This document shows positions 16,466 through 25,931 of a stretch of DNA of 64,000 nucleotides, in pieces. The DNA comes from Nocardia vinacea. GTDB lineage: Bacteria > Actinomycetota > Actinomycetes > Mycobacteriales > Mycobacteriaceae. A program made the position numbers and the translations under genes. A model generated the notes under the pieces. That model had not been told where the DNA came from, searched no databases, and worked only from the letters and a program-made list of their open reading frames with translations. Where the stretch lies: the NCBI RefSeq assembly GCF_035920345.1, contig NZ_CP109149.1:7006001-7070000 (forward strand). Reading direction: 5' to 3'. Positions within the stretch are counted from its first letter, which is position 1, and each line of letters begins with the position of its first letter.

Positions 16466-18049
16466 TCACCGATCGGACCTGCGGCGCGGTAACGAGGACG
16501 GAATCAGCAGGGCGATAGCGAGCATGGCAGCGCCCAGCAGCGCGACCGTTGTCGACATCGACAACCACAAGGTGGCGATGGCGGCGAACCCGAAGACCGC
16601 CAGTGCGACAACCTCCGCAGCGAGTCCGGACACCGAGGTGACCGTCGCCCGCGCCGGACCTTCGATCGCGTCCTGCAACCGAGCCCCCGCCACAACACTG
16701 GCGTTGTAGACGATGCCGTAGGAAACACCGATCGCCGTAAAACCCACGCCCGCAAGCACATACACCGCACCCGGCCAGCGGACGGCAAGACCTGCGACCA
16801 CCGCACCGCCGACGAACAGCAGACCACCCAGCCCCACCGCGATCGCCATGGCGCGCGCCGACATGCCCTCGGTGCGCCCGGCCAACACCGAACCCACCAG
16901 CGAACCGACAACCGTGATACCGACCAGCACCGGCACCACCGCCGTCTGCACCCCGACCTCCTGGGCGAGCAATGCGAAGTACTCGTCGAAGGCGGTAACC
17001 CCGAACAGCAGCGCCCCCAGTGCCACGCCATTACGCACGGCACGCACCCGAATCGCCTCCCCCACACCGGTTCGCAGCATGTTCAGATACGTCGCGAACG
17101 GCCGCGATTCCGTCGATATCGACACGGAGATGTCGGCGTTGTCCGTCGCCGGGCACAAGACGCCGCCTGCCACAGCCACTCGACCATCCGGCTCGGTGCC
17201 GAACCCGTCTGCCGCGACAGCGCACTCGCCTGCACCAGCATCACCACTAGCCGACGACAGGGCAGCCCGCGCGCCCGCCCCAGCAGCACACTCACCCGCG
17301 CCAACTGTCGCCGCGTGTCCACTGTCCACCGCGCGGCGCGCATTCGGTTCCAGCTCACCGTCGCACCCGGCGTCCAATTGCCCAGCAGAGGCGACAAACC
17401 GGGATGTGCTCGGCTCCTGCGCCACCGCACCGACCGACATTCGAGCCAGCTCGGATGAACCGGCTGAATTGTCCGCGTCTTCGAGGTCCTCGACCGCCGC
17501 GGCCGACACAGCCTTCGGCACGCTCGGCAACGACAGCCCGACCAGAGTGTGCACCGCCGCGAACGCCACACTGCACCAGCCGAGCAACGGATAGCCACCC
17601 CAGATATACAACGGTGTGGCGGAGAGGATGGCGATCACGATCGCGGCTTCCGATGCCGCCCTGGCATATCCGATGATGCGCGGATACGCCCGCTGCTCAT
17701 TCCGGGCGACAAGTTCGTCGTAGAGCAATGCCTCGAACGTCCCGGACACCAGCGCGCCCGAGGTGCCCCACAACACGAAGCCAGCCGCGAAACCCAGGTA
17801 AGTCGGCAGCACAGTCCAGCACGCGAAACCGGCGGTCAGCAGCACACCGCTCGTTACGAGCAGCCCGCGCCGTGACACCGTATCGGCCCAGGCGCCCGAT
17901 GGCACCTCGAGGAGGAACGCGGTCGCCGACCACATAGCCAACAGCGACGAGATCTGCCCGGTGCTCAACCCATGATCGGCGAACAGCACCGCATACAGCG
18001 CATAGAGCGGAATCAGATCACCGATGCCCTTGAAGAGCACCGCCCGCAC
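16466..18049 (-). CDS. MFS transporter with large Ala-rich central loop
   Basis: 527 residues. Helices 1-6 precede about residue 178 (FKGIGDLIPLYALYAVLF, motif A-like GAWADTVSRRG) and helices 7-12 follow residue 305. Between them is a ~125-residue low-complexity insert rich in Ala, Gly, Glu and Ser with two Cys-containing repeats (GAGECAAGAGA, GAGECAVAADG). Normal MFS loops there are 30-50 residues. GTG 18049 is the only start before an in-frame stop. Likely a drug or metabolite exporter; the substrate is unknown. Transcribed in the same direction as the GGDEF-EAL gene upstream, with a 220-bp gap. Confidence 0.75.
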   Translation of the reverse strand: MRAVLFKGIGDLIPLYALYAVLFADHGLSTGQISSLLAMWSATAFLLEVPSGAWADTVSRRGLLVTSGVLLTAGFACWTVLPTYLGFAAGFVLWGTSGALVSGTFEALLYDELVARNEQRAYPRIIGYARAASEAAIVIAILSATPLYIWGGYPLLGWCSVAFAAVHTLVGLSLPSVPKAVSAAAVEDLEDADNSAGSSELARMSVGAVAQEPSTSRFVASAGQLDAGCDGELEPNARRAVDSGHAATVGAGECAAGAGARAALSSASGDAGAGECAVAADGFGTEPDGRVAVAGGVLCPATDNADISVSISTESRPFATYLNMLRTGVGEAIRVRAVRNGVALGALLFGVTAFDEYFALLAQEVGVQTAVVPVLVGITVVGSLVGSVLAGRTEGMSARAMAIAVGLGGLLFVGGAVVAGLAVRWPGAVYVLAGVGFTAIGVSYGIVYNASVVAGARLQDAIEGPARATVTSVSGLAAEVVALAVFGFAAIATLWLSMSTTVALLGAAMLAIALLIPSSLPRRRSDR

Positions 18050-18269
18050 GGTAAGCGCGCGCAGACCGATCCCGCCGGTCCGCGACCTATCGGCTCAATA
18101 GCCATAAAAAAGCAAACGCATACCGTCAGCCTGGCGACCTGCCCCCGAGCCCGTCAAGCGGTTTTCGGACGCCACCGCACGAACAGCCCGCCCTCGGCCG
18201 GAATCCACACCTCTTGTCGACGCACCCAACGAGCGCGAATCCGAAAAAGCCGCCGCGCTTCGGTGGTGC

Positions 18270-20174
18270 TCAACCGAGCGGCAACCACCCGTTGGCGGTA
18301 TGCCGGTCCCCATCGCCGAGTTCCCGATCATCGAACCCTGGGCCGACCCGCCCCTGATTCTCGTTCAGATCGGTGATCAGTTCCGAGACCGGATGCGAAT
18401 CGCTGTAGTGATAGCCCTGGGCCAATGCGAAACCGAGTTCGGTCAGCACCGCGGCCTGGTATTCGGTCTCCACGCCCTCGGCGATCACCTGTAGGTCCAG
18501 TGCACTGCTCAGTGCGGCGATCACGCCGAGCAGCGGCGGCGCGGGCGAATCCGAACGGATCGCGGCGACGAAAGACTGGTCGACCTTGAGGATGTCGCTG
18601 GGCAGGGTGGCCAGGCGGCTCAACGAGGAGTAGCCCGTACCGAAGTCGTCGATCGCGATGCGCACCCCACGCTCGCGCAGGATGTGCAGATTGCCGATGG
18701 CCGTTTGGGATTCGGCCGCCAGCTCGCTCTCGGTCACCTCGAGCACCAGTTGATCGGCGGGCCAGCCGGTGCTGGCCAGGATATTGGCGACGCGGTCCGC
18801 ATAACCGGTCTCGGCCAGTTCCAGACCGCTGACATTGACGTTCAGCGTCAGATCCAGTTGTGCGAAGGTCTCCTGCAAGCGAGCCGCGTCCGCACAGGCC
18901 CGACGCAATACCAACTCGTCCAGATCGGAGATGAGGTCGTATTCCTCGGCTACCCGGATCAGTCCCTCGGTGGTCACATCCGGCTGCGCACTCGACGACC
19001 AGCGCAGCAGCGCCTCGACACCGACCGCCTTACCGCCGCCCTCGGTCAGGCTGACGATCGGCTGGTAGTGCACATCGAGCGCGCCACGGTCGATCGCCTC
19101 GCGCAACTCGACCGCCAGCGGCAACTGCCGCGACGACTCCAGCACCGTCCGGTTGCGGCCCGCCTGCTTGGCGCGGTACAGACCGACATCCGCCCGACTC
19201 ACCAGCAGCGAACCCGACTCCCCCGGCTGCCACGAGGTGACACCGGCCGAACAGCCGGTGGTCACCGATGCCCGCAACTGCTCGGTCAGCAGAATCGCGG
19301 CCTGCTCGGTGGTATTCGGCAACAGCAGTGCGAAGGCGTCACCACCGTAGCGAGCGAGTCGCTGATCGGGCGCGAGCAATTTCGACCAGGTATCGGCTAC
19401 CCGCTGCAGCACCGCATCGCCCGCGCGATGGCCGAGGTGGTCGTTGATCTTCTGGAAGCGGTCGAGGTCGACGAGCACCAGCGCCAGCCCCTGACCGGTG
19501 CGGGTGGCGGTTTCGATCGCGCCGTTCAGCGCCCGGTCGAAACCGCGCCGGTTGAGCAGTCCGGTGAGCACATCGATATCGGCCTCGGACGCCATCCGGG
19601 TCAGGATGCCGACCACCACGCCGACTCCGAACGTCACACCGGCCGGAATCAACCCGGACCACCACGGCAATGTGGGATGCACCGGCCGCGTCGGCATCAC
19701 CCACAGACACATGGCCATAGCGAACGTGATGTGCGCGAATGCCTGGGGCCATGCGAAGAACAATGCGGCATCACACGCCACGAATACATAGAAGGAGGCC
19801 AGACTGATCGCGCCGACGGTATTCGGGAACGCGTATACGGCGATTGTCACCAATACCGTCGCAATCGCGACATAACCATGGTGAATCCCATGCGGCAACC
19901 GCGGACCCCAGCCGAGCAGGCTGAGTCCGAGCAGCAGCGCCACCGCGGCGGCGGTACCCACCAGTGCTCGATTGCCTTCGCTGCCCGGGGCGATTCCCGT
20001 GATCAGCAGGCCGAGCGCGCCCCCCATGACGTAGAAGGCACCAGTGGTCCGGGACATGACCATTGCCGTCGCCAACGCAGAAGCGGCCCGCACCCGGGTT
20101 CGGGTATCGCCGCGAGACCCGATTCCTCGCACGGGGAATAGCCTAGACATAGAAATTACCGACAGTTGCCACAT
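18270..20174 (-). CDS. Membrane GGDEF-EAL protein (c-di-GMP phosphodiesterase)
   Basis: 634 residues. The first ~190 residues hold about six to seven transmembrane helices. A GGDEF domain follows (VLTGLLNRRGFDRAL; the signature reads YGGDAF, so the catalytic Glu is Ala). The C-terminal EAL domain has all expected active-site motifs: EALLRW, NVNVSG, VLEVTESE, DDFGTGYSS, LKVDQSF, AEGVET and QGYHYS. It should therefore hydrolyse c-di-GMP to pGpG, while its cyclase half is probably inactive or only GTP-binding. ATG 20150 is an alternative start. Likely role: lowering c-di-GMP in response to a membrane signal. It is downstream of serS on the same strand with a 73-bp gap. Confidence 0.9.
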   Translation of the reverse strand: MWQLSVISMSRLFPVRGIGSRGDTRTRVRAASALATAMVMSRTTGAFYVMGGALGLLITGIAPGSEGNRALVGTAAAVALLLGLSLLGWGPRLPHGIHHGYVAIATVLVTIAVYAFPNTVGAISLASFYVFVACDAALFFAWPQAFAHITFAMAMCLWVMPTRPVHPTLPWWSGLIPAGVTFGVGVVVGILTRMASEADIDVLTGLLNRRGFDRALNGAIETATRTGQGLALVLVDLDRFQKINDHLGHRAGDAVLQRVADTWSKLLAPDQRLARYGGDAFALLLPNTTEQAAILLTEQLRASVTTGCSAGVTSWQPGESGSLLVSRADVGLYRAKQAGRNRTVLESSRQLPLAVELREAIDRGALDVHYQPIVSLTEGGGKAVGVEALLRWSSSAQPDVTTEGLIRVAEEYDLISDLDELVLRRACADAARLQETFAQLDLTLNVNVSGLELAETGYADRVANILASTGWPADQLVLEVTESELAAESQTAIGNLHILRERGVRIAIDDFGTGYSSLSRLATLPSDILKVDQSFVAAIRSDSPAPPLLGVIAALSSALDLQVIAEGVETEYQAAVLTELGFALAQGYHYSDSHPVSELITDLNENQGRVGPGFDDRELGDGDRHTANGWLPLG

Positions 20175-20247
20175 CCTGTGAATCCGGCATGGCGAACCCC
20201 TAGCTATTTACCTGTAGGCAATGTGGGACGGGCTATTTCGACGTGAT

Positions 20248-21510
20248 TTATCGCGGTGGTGTCAGCACCTCGGTACCGACGAACGGTACCAGCGCGGCGG
20301 GCACCCGGACAGAACCATCGGCCTGCTGATTGTTCTCCAGGATCGCCACAATCCAGCGGGTGGTCGCGAGCGTACCGTTCAAAGTGGCTGCGATCTGCGG
20401 CTTTCCGTTCTCGTCGCGATAGCGCACGGCGAGGCGGCGGGCCTGGAAGGTGGTGCAGTTCGAGGTCGAGGTGAGCTCGCGGTAGGTCTGCTGGGTGGGC
20501 ACCCAGGCCTCGCAGTCGAATTTGCGCGCGGCCGAACTGCCCAGATCGCCCGCGGCGACATCGATAATTCGATAAGGCACCTCGACGGCCGCGAGCATGT
20601 CCTGCTCCCAGGCGAGGAGGCGTTTGTGTTCGGCCGCGGCCTCCCCGGGCGTGGTGAACACGAACATTTCGATCTTGTCGAATTGGTGCACCCGGATGAT
20701 GCCGCGGGTGTCCTTGCCGTAGCTGCCCGCCTCGCGCCGGAAACACGACGACCAGCCCGCATAGCGCTTCGGGCCGGCGCTCAGATCCAGGATTTCGTCC
20801 GAGTGGTAGCCCGCCAGCGGCACCTCCGAGGTGCCGACCAAGTACAGCTCGTCCTCCTCGAGGTGGTAGACCTCGGCGCTGTGCTGGCCGAGGAATCCGG
20901 TACCGGCCATGATCTCCGGGCGCACCAGCACCGGCGGAATCATCATGGTGAACCCGTTGGCCACCGCCTTCTGCGCGGCGAGTTGCAACAGACCAAGCTG
21001 CAGCAGCGCTCCGTAACCGGTCATGAAGTAGAAGCGCGCGCCCGAAACCTTCGCGCCGCGTTCCATATCGAACAGACCGAGCGATTCGCCGAGCTCCACA
21101 TGGTCCTTGGGCTCGAAGTCGAATTCCCTTGGCGTGCCGATGGTCTCGAGCACGATGTAATCGTCCTCGCCGCCCGCCGGTGCGCCTTCCTGGACCACGT
21201 TCGAGATAGCACGGTGCGCGGCGTCCATATCGGCGTCGGCGGCGTGCTGCGCGGCCTCGGCCTCCTTGACCTTCGCCGACATCTCCTGCGCCTGTTCCAG
21301 CAGGACGGACCGTTCGTCCGGCTTCGCCTTGCCGATCAGCTTGCCCATCGCCTTGTGCTCGGCGCGCAGGTTATCGGCGTTGGCCACCGCCGCACGGCGC
21401 GCCGCGTCCGCCTCGAGCAGGGCGTCGACGAGGGCGGGGTCTTCGCCGCGGGCGCGCTGCGAGGCGCGGACCGCGTCGGGGTTGTCCCGCAGGAATCGGA
21501 GGTCGATCAT
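20248..21510 (-). CDS. serS: Seryl-tRNA synthetase
   Basis: 420 residues, the normal length for actinobacterial SerRS. The start [17 protein letters not shown] and the N-terminal coiled-coil arm (residues 30-110) are typical. Class II motif 2 appears as [15 protein letters not shown] with [12 protein letters not shown], and motif 3 as [18 protein letters not shown]. The protein charges tRNA-Ser and tRNA-Sec with serine. ATG 21510 is the family start; the frame continues upstream by 34 codons without support. Neighbour order (serS, septum-formation protein, metallopeptidase) is as in M. tuberculosis. Confidence 0.97.
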   Translation of the reverse strand: MIDLRFLRDNPDAVRASQRARGEDPALVDALLEADAARRAAVANADNLRAEHKAMGKLIGKAKPDERSVLLEQAQEMSAKVKEAEAAQHAADADMDAAHRAISNVVQEGAPAGGEDDYIVLETIGTPREFDFEPKDHVELGESLGLFDMERGAKVSGARFYFMTGYGALLQLGLLQLAAQKAVANGFTMMIPPVLVRPEIMAGTGFLGQHSAEVYHLEEDELYLVGTSEVPLAGYHSDEILDLSAGPKRYAGWSSCFRREAGSYGKDTRGIIRVHQFDKIEMFVFTTPGEAAAEHKRLLAWEQDMLAAVEVPYRIIDVAAGDLGSSAARKFDCEAWVPTQQTYRELTSTSNCTTFQARRLAVRYRDENGKPQIAATLNGTLATTRWIVAILENNQQADGSVRVPAALVPFVGTEVLTPPR

Positions 21511-21602
21511 GGGTGACCAGCCTAATGGTCGCGATATTGCTGTTCCACGCCGATATCCCCGGATGCGGGCCGTGCCGCGATATACGCGCGCATAGTTGGC
21601 TT

Positions 21603-21818
21603 GTGGGCACAACTTTCGACGAAACCGCTATTGACAACGCAGTTGCCGATCTGGTCGCGGGTGAGAACGTGGGCACACACCCCGCTGCGGCGGCGGCGCC
21701 GCCGTGGTTCGTCGACAATGCGACCGCGGCTGCGACGGGACGCAAGCTGACCGAGTTCTACGCGACCGCCAATCCGGCGCGGTTGCCGGGATTGTTCCTG
21801 TCCGCGTTCCGCGGATGA
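21603..21818 (+). CDS. Small hypothetical protein, ~71 aa
   Basis: GTG 21603 gives [20 protein letters not shown]; an upstream ATG would overlap the serS start region. It is Ala-rich and ends [22 protein letters not shown]. No signal peptide, membrane helix or known domain is visible. It sits between divergent serS and the septum-formation gene, with poor start signals, so it may not be real. Confidence 0.35.
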   Translation: MGTTFDETAIDNAVADLVAGENVGTHPAAAAAPPWFVDNATAAATGRKLTEFYATANPARLPGLFLSAFRG

Positions 21819-21907
21819 CGCACCTCGCATAGGTACGACCGGGGCGCTTCGGATCGATTCGACCAGGTCGTGGCACCAGTGAACAGACGCTGACATGATG
21901 GACCGCG

Positions 21908-23047
21908 ATGTCTGCTGATGATGTGACCAAGGACGCGTACGAATCCGACCTGCCCTCGGGCGAGTCGTCGCGCGCGGAATCGTTCCCGCAGTCGGTGATC
22001 ATCGACCGCGACGCCGTCGCCGACGGCAAGCTGCATCTGTCCGCACCGAAGCTGCGTTGGGTATTGCTCACCGCAGCGGCGGGCGCCGTCATCATCTCGT
22101 TGGTCGGTCTGTTCATCACCGGCTACGACAACGACAAGGGTCTGGAGGCGCACAATCCGGGTTCGCCCGGCCAGACCGCCTTGGATAAGGAGTTCGGTAC
22201 CGCGGCCAGGGGCGATTGCCTCAGCTGGAGCAAACAGGACCGCGGCGATCTGGTGAAGGTCGCTTGCTCCAACAAGCATTTGTTCGAGGTCGCGGCCGAT
22301 GTTGATATGGCCAAGTATCCCGGCGTGGAATTCGGCCCCGGCTCACGCTTTCCGGACTCGCTGCGACTGACCGAACTCAAGGAAGAGCACTGCAACCCGG
22401 CCGTCGAGCAGTATCTGAACGGCAAGTTCGATCCGCGCGGCCGCTATGTCGTCGGCCTGATGTACCCGAGTCCGGACGGGTGGAAGCACGGCGATCGAAT
22501 ACTGCGCTGCGGACTCCAGTTCTCCGGTAGCACCGGCACTCCGCTGCCGACCTCCGGCGCCGCTACCGAGCACGATCAGTCGAAGGTCTTCGAGCCCGGC
22601 ACCTGCCTGGGTATCAATCAGAACCTGCCCACCGATCCGGTGGACTGCGCACAGGCGCATGCCGTCGAGATCGTGTCCACCGTCGATCTCGGCCAGCACT
22701 TTTCCGGCGGCCCGCCCGCCAAGGATGACCAGGACAAGTTCATGGAGGACGAGTGCGCCAGGGCGGCCGACGACTACCTCGGCTCACCCGACGCGGTGCG
22801 CAATAAGACGCTGACGCTGTTCTTCGACTACCTCGACGCGCGCAGCTGGCTGGCGGGCAGCCGCAAATTGGACTGCATGCTCGGAAAGGGCACCGACCGT
22901 GAGGGTTTCGCACCGATCACCGGATCGGCGAAGGGCGAAATCCTGATCAACGGCCAGGCTCCGGTGCCGCCGCCGAATTCCGGACGCTCTACGCCCGCCC
23001 CGCTGCCCGGCGCCGCACCGCTGCCACCACAGCCGCAACCGCGCTGA
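21908..23047 (+). CDS. Septum-formation family membrane protein (Rv3835-like)
   Basis: 379 residues. A ~50-residue cytoplasmic N-terminus precedes a single transmembrane helix (WVLLTAAAGAVIISLVGLF). The rest is outside the membrane. Two related modules follow, each with paired Cys: GDCLSWSK...VACSNKHLFEVA...HCNPA...RCGLQ and GTCLGINQ...VDCAQAHAVEIV...ECARAAD...DCMLG. This is the Septum_form-domain layout. The tail is Pro-rich and probably cell-wall facing. The gene occupies the Rv3835 position next to serS. It runs directly into the metallopeptidase gene (TGATG overlap), so the two are co-translated. Its exact function is unknown. Confidence 0.8.
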   Translation: MSADDVTKDAYESDLPSGESSRAESFPQSVIIDRDAVADGKLHLSAPKLRWVLLTAAAGAVIISLVGLFITGYDNDKGLEAHNPGSPGQTALDKEFGTAARGDCLSWSKQDRGDLVKVACSNKHLFEVAADVDMAKYPGVEFGPGSRFPDSLRLTELKEEHCNPAVEQYLNGKFDPRGRYVVGLMYPSPDGWKHGDRILRCGLQFSGSTGTPLPTSGAATEHDQSKVFEPGTCLGINQNLPTDPVDCAQAHAVEIVSTVDLGQHFSGGPPAKDDQDKFMEDECARAADDYLGSPDAVRNKTLTLFFDYLDARSWLAGSRKLDCMLGKGTDREGFAPITGSAKGEILINGQAPVPPPNSGRSTPAPLPGAAPLPPQPQPR

Positions 23048-23397
23048 TGGTGGTGACCATGTCCGCGGACCGGTTCGAGGAGCTGGTCGGCGATGCGCTC
23101 GATCTCATTCCACCGGAGTTGGCCCGCGCCATCGACAATGTGGTCGTGCTGATCGAATCGCGCAATCCGGAGGATCCACATCTGCTCGGGCTGTATCACG
23201 GAATCGCGTTGACCGAACGCGACAGTCACTACGGCGGCTCGCTACCCGACACCGTAACCATCTATCGCGAGGCGATTCTCGACGTCTGCGGCGATGACCG
23301 CGAGGTCGTCGAGGAGGTCGCGATCACTGTGATCCATGAGATTGCACACTATTTCGGCATTGACGAAGACCGGTTGCATGAGCTGGGATGGGGCTAG
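23047..23397 (+). CDS. Metallopeptidase-family protein (DUF1025, HExxH)
   Basis: 116 residues with VIHEIAHYFGID, the HExxH zinc motif with a downstream Asp. The acidic N-terminus (FEELVGDALDLIPPEL) is typical of the small zincin-like DUF1025 family found next to septum-formation genes in actinobacteria. No signal peptide, so cytoplasmic. Substrate unknown. ATG 23047 overlaps the stop of the preceding gene by one base. Confidence 0.85.
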   Translation: MVVTMSADRFEELVGDALDLIPPELARAIDNVVVLIESRNPEDPHLLGLYHGIALTERDSHYGGSLPDTVTIYREAILDVCGDDREVVEEVAITVIHEIAHYFGIDEDRLHELGWG

Positions 23398-23565
23398 TCT
23401 TATCCAAGCTGTATTTCGGGCTCGGCTCGACGAGCGCGAAACCAGCACGGATGACCGGAAGAAACTTGGGGATTCGATGGAACCGATCGCGTTGCTGTCG
23501 CGTCCTATCACTCGAAGGGGGAATTCTCGTGGTTCCGCCCCACAGCCACTAGAAGGAGTCGAGTC

Positions 23566-23877
23566 ATGGTTGGACATGTACTGATCTCGCCGGAGGCCAT
23601 TCTCGCCGCCGCGGCCGAACTCGATCTGGTCGCCGAGCGGCTTTCCGCAGCGTCCATGATCACCGCGCCGGGGACGCACGTGATTCCGTCCGGTGCCGAA
23701 GAAGTGTCGATCGTATCCGCCAGCCACTTCAACCAGGGCGCGATGACCCACGATCATTCCATCGCCCAGGGCATTCTCGAACTGCACCATGCTGCCCAGA
23801 CACTGCGTTTGCAGCTGGCCCAGCACATCGCCGGCGACGTCGTGCGCGCCGCCGGAGTCAACGCTATTCAGGTCTAG
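23566..23877 (+). CDS. PE-family protein
   Basis: 103 residues with AAGGAG 9 bases before ATG 23566. The protein is two helices with a turn: SPEAILAAAAELDLVAERL, then HFNQGAMTHDHSIAQGILELHHAAQTLRL. The PE residues occur in ISPEAI. PE proteins pair with PPE proteins as helical bundles and leave the cell through type VII (ESX) secretion. There is no tyrosine anywhere in this protein, so the YxxxD/E secretion motif usually found in PE proteins is missing. It is followed 50 bp later by a PPE gene and then by espG, so a functional trio is likely. Confidence 0.85.
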   Translation: MVGHVLISPEAILAAAAELDLVAERLSAASMITAPGTHVIPSGAEEVSIVSASHFNQGAMTHDHSIAQGILELHHAAQTLRLQLAQHIAGDVVRAAGVNAIQV

Positions 23878-23927
23878 TCCGCACGGTTATCCTCAACCAC
23901 CATTCAGACATTCAGGGGAGTTAAATC

Positions 23928-25076
23928 ATGGTTGCAGGAGTCACCGGGGTCCTGTGGGTCGCCCGGCCATCCGAAGTCAACTCGGCCACCCTTCACGCGG
24001 GCGCACACGCGATCCCGATTTCGGCCGCCGCTACCGCGTGGGGCGCACTCACCGCCGCCTGGGTCGACGCAACGACCACCGTTGCCCGCGTCATGGCCGA
24101 GCTCGGCGTCGGCATGCAGGGCATCAACGGCATCGCCGCACTCGGCAAGCTGACCGGATTCCTCGGCTGGTCCGAGCAGCAGGGCGTGCAGGCCGCGGCG
24201 ATGGGCGGTAAGGCCGCGGCGAACGTCATCGCTTACGGCGTTGCCGCGCTCGCGATGCCGAGCCCGCCCGAAATCGCGGCCGTCAATGCCGCGTTGGTCG
24301 CCTCGACGAACCCGGCCGGCGCCGTCACCGGCGCCTATGAGGCCGCCGAAATCGCTAGGCACGCCATGGATCTGCGCGCGGCGCTGGTAATGGAGACCTA
24401 TGAGGCGGCGACCTCGGCGATGGTGGCCACACCCGCCGAGTTCATGATGCCGCCGCCGATCGCGGCGGGCGCGGGCCAGGCCGAGCCGAGCGGGAACGCC
24501 GATGCCGCGTTCGGAGCGCCCACCGACCCGATCTCGACGGCGGTCGCCGCCGTGCAGGCGTTCGTATCCAACCCGGGTGTGGCCAGTGCCGCCACGCAGG
24601 CCGCGCAGGCAGTCGGTTCGGTGGTCAGCACCGGTGCGTCGACGGTCGGCAGTGTGGCGACCAATGCGGTCACCGCCGCGGCAAGCACGCCGATGACCAC
24701 CATGGCCCCGATGGCGATGGGTGGCGCGATGGCCGCGGCGGGCAGTGCGACCGCGACCCGTGCGGTCTCGTTCTCCGGAACCTCCGCCGGTGCGGGCGGC
24801 ACCCAGCTCAAACTGCCGGAAGGCTGGGGTACGGGCAGCGTCATCGGTGGCAACACCGCGACAGCGGCACCCGAGACGGTCGCATCTGTCGAAGCCACAC
24901 CGGCCCGGTCGAGCAACAGCAGCGCGGGCAACCCGCTGCTGGGGAACCAGGCCCGCGACGGCGAGGACGACGAATCCGAGCAGGACAGCAAGGTCGACCT
25001 GCGGTCCGATCACTTCACCGACGGCCGCTTCGCCGCCGACGGGGTGATCGGCGCCAACGCCGGGACGGTTGGGTGA
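23928..25076 (+). CDS. PPE-family protein
   Basis: 382 residues; GGGGAG precedes ATG 23928. Residues 10-45 show the PPE start, with P14-S15-E16-V17-N18-S19 in place of the usual PPE-[IV]-NS and W38-G39-A40 where the family has WxG. Residues 10-180 are helical and match the PE-binding region. A YxxxE motif occurs in TGAYEAAEI at Tyr137. The remainder is Ala/Gly/Thr-rich with low complexity, and the tail is acidic (RDGEDDESEQD). The product is expected to be secreted with the PE partner through an ESX system encoded elsewhere. Its stop overlaps the espG start (GTGA). Confidence 0.88.
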   Translation: MVAGVTGVLWVARPSEVNSATLHAGAHAIPISAAATAWGALTAAWVDATTTVARVMAELGVGMQGINGIAALGKLTGFLGWSEQQGVQAAAMGGKAAANVIAYGVAALAMPSPPEIAAVNAALVASTNPAGAVTGAYEAAEIARHAMDLRAALVMETYEAATSAMVATPAEFMMPPPIAAGAGQAEPSGNADAAFGAPTDPISTAVAAVQAFVSNPGVASAATQAAQAVGSVVSTGASTVGSVATNAVTAAASTPMTTMAPMAMGGAMAAAGSATATRAVSFSGTSAGAGGTQLKLPEGWGTGSVIGGNTATAAPETVASVEATPARSSNSSAGNPLLGNQARDGEDDESEQDSKVDLRSDHFTDGRFAADGVIGANAGTVG

Positions 25077-25903
25077 CCGTCCTCGGTACCAGTGGTGGGC
25101 CGTCCGCACTCGAGGCGGTTGTGCTGTCACCCGACGAGATCCAGTTTCTCCGCAAGAAGCTGGGTCTCGATGACCTTCCGGTCGTGCTGAACGCATACGC
25201 CCGCTTCGACAGTGTGCCCGCGCATCAGGCGGCAATGGCCAGCGCGGCCGAGTCGCTCGAACAACGGGACCTGCTGATCGACAACGGCGTTCAGCCCGAC
25301 TTGGAGGACCGACTGCGGGTGCTGAACCGCCCGCAGTGGATTGTCACCATGCGGCTGATCGTCGAGGGGTACGTGAGTCGTTTCTGTCTCGCGAAGAGCG
25401 ACGACCTTTCCGTCGTCGCCCTTCGCGGACAGGACTCGTATGTGATCGACGAAGTGGGAATCGACCTGGCCGGCACCGTGATAGCGGCGCTCGGCACGGC
25501 CCCGCCACTCGAGCTCTACGGCATGAACGCACCGACCGAAGAGCTTGCCACGATCTTCGAGGACGTCGGTGATGCCGCTGCCACCGCCGAACGTCTGGCA
25601 AAGGTCGGCAATCCCGCGCAGGACGCGCAAACCCTCGCCTCAGCCGTGGTCGAAATCCATTCGCATGCGCAGATCAGCGCCGTGCTGTACGGGGACGGCA
25701 CCCGCGACATCGTCGACAAGCACATCGCCGTATTCAACACCCGCAACGGGCGATTCATCTCGACCGCGAGCGTCGCCGATGACGGCACCAAGTGGTCGTC
25801 ACTGGCCAGCGGCACTCCCGCCCGCCTGCGCGCCGCGGTGGAGGATCTGATTCATTCCTTGCCGGAGCGGGAAGAGTTTCCGAGGAATCCGAGGTTGGAA
25901 TGA
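25073..25903 (+). CDS. EspG-family ESX secretion chaperone
   Basis: 276 residues. The N-terminus (VVLSPDEIQFLRKKLGLDDLPVVL) and the central region (VSRFCLAKSDDLSVVAL; DSYVIDEVGIDL) match EspG proteins. EspG binds the PPE tip of PE-PPE heterodimers in the cytoplasm and delivers them to the ESX membrane complex. The gene is translationally coupled to the PPE gene by a 4-base GTGA overlap, which strengthens the assignment. It is the third gene of the cassette and no other ESX gene (EccA-E, MycP, Esx) is in this window. Confidence 0.88.
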   Translation: MTVLGTSGGPSALEAVVLSPDEIQFLRKKLGLDDLPVVLNAYARFDSVPAHQAAMASAAESLEQRDLLIDNGVQPDLEDRLRVLNRPQWIVTMRLIVEGYVSRFCLAKSDDLSVVALRGQDSYVIDEVGIDLAGTVIAALGTAPPLELYGMNAPTEELATIFEDVGDAAATAERLAKVGNPAQDAQTLASAVVEIHSHAQISAVLYGDGTRDIVDKHIAVFNTRNGRFISTASVADDGTKWSSLASGTPARLRAAVEDLIHSLPEREEFPRNPRLE

Positions 25904-25931
25904 GGGCGCATCCGCTGGGAAGTAATGCCCG

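Noticed and set aside
18684..20141. 485-codon plus-strand frame opposite the GGDEF-EAL gene
   Set aside because: It mirrors the GGDEF-EAL protein's coding strand and lacks any recognisable domain.
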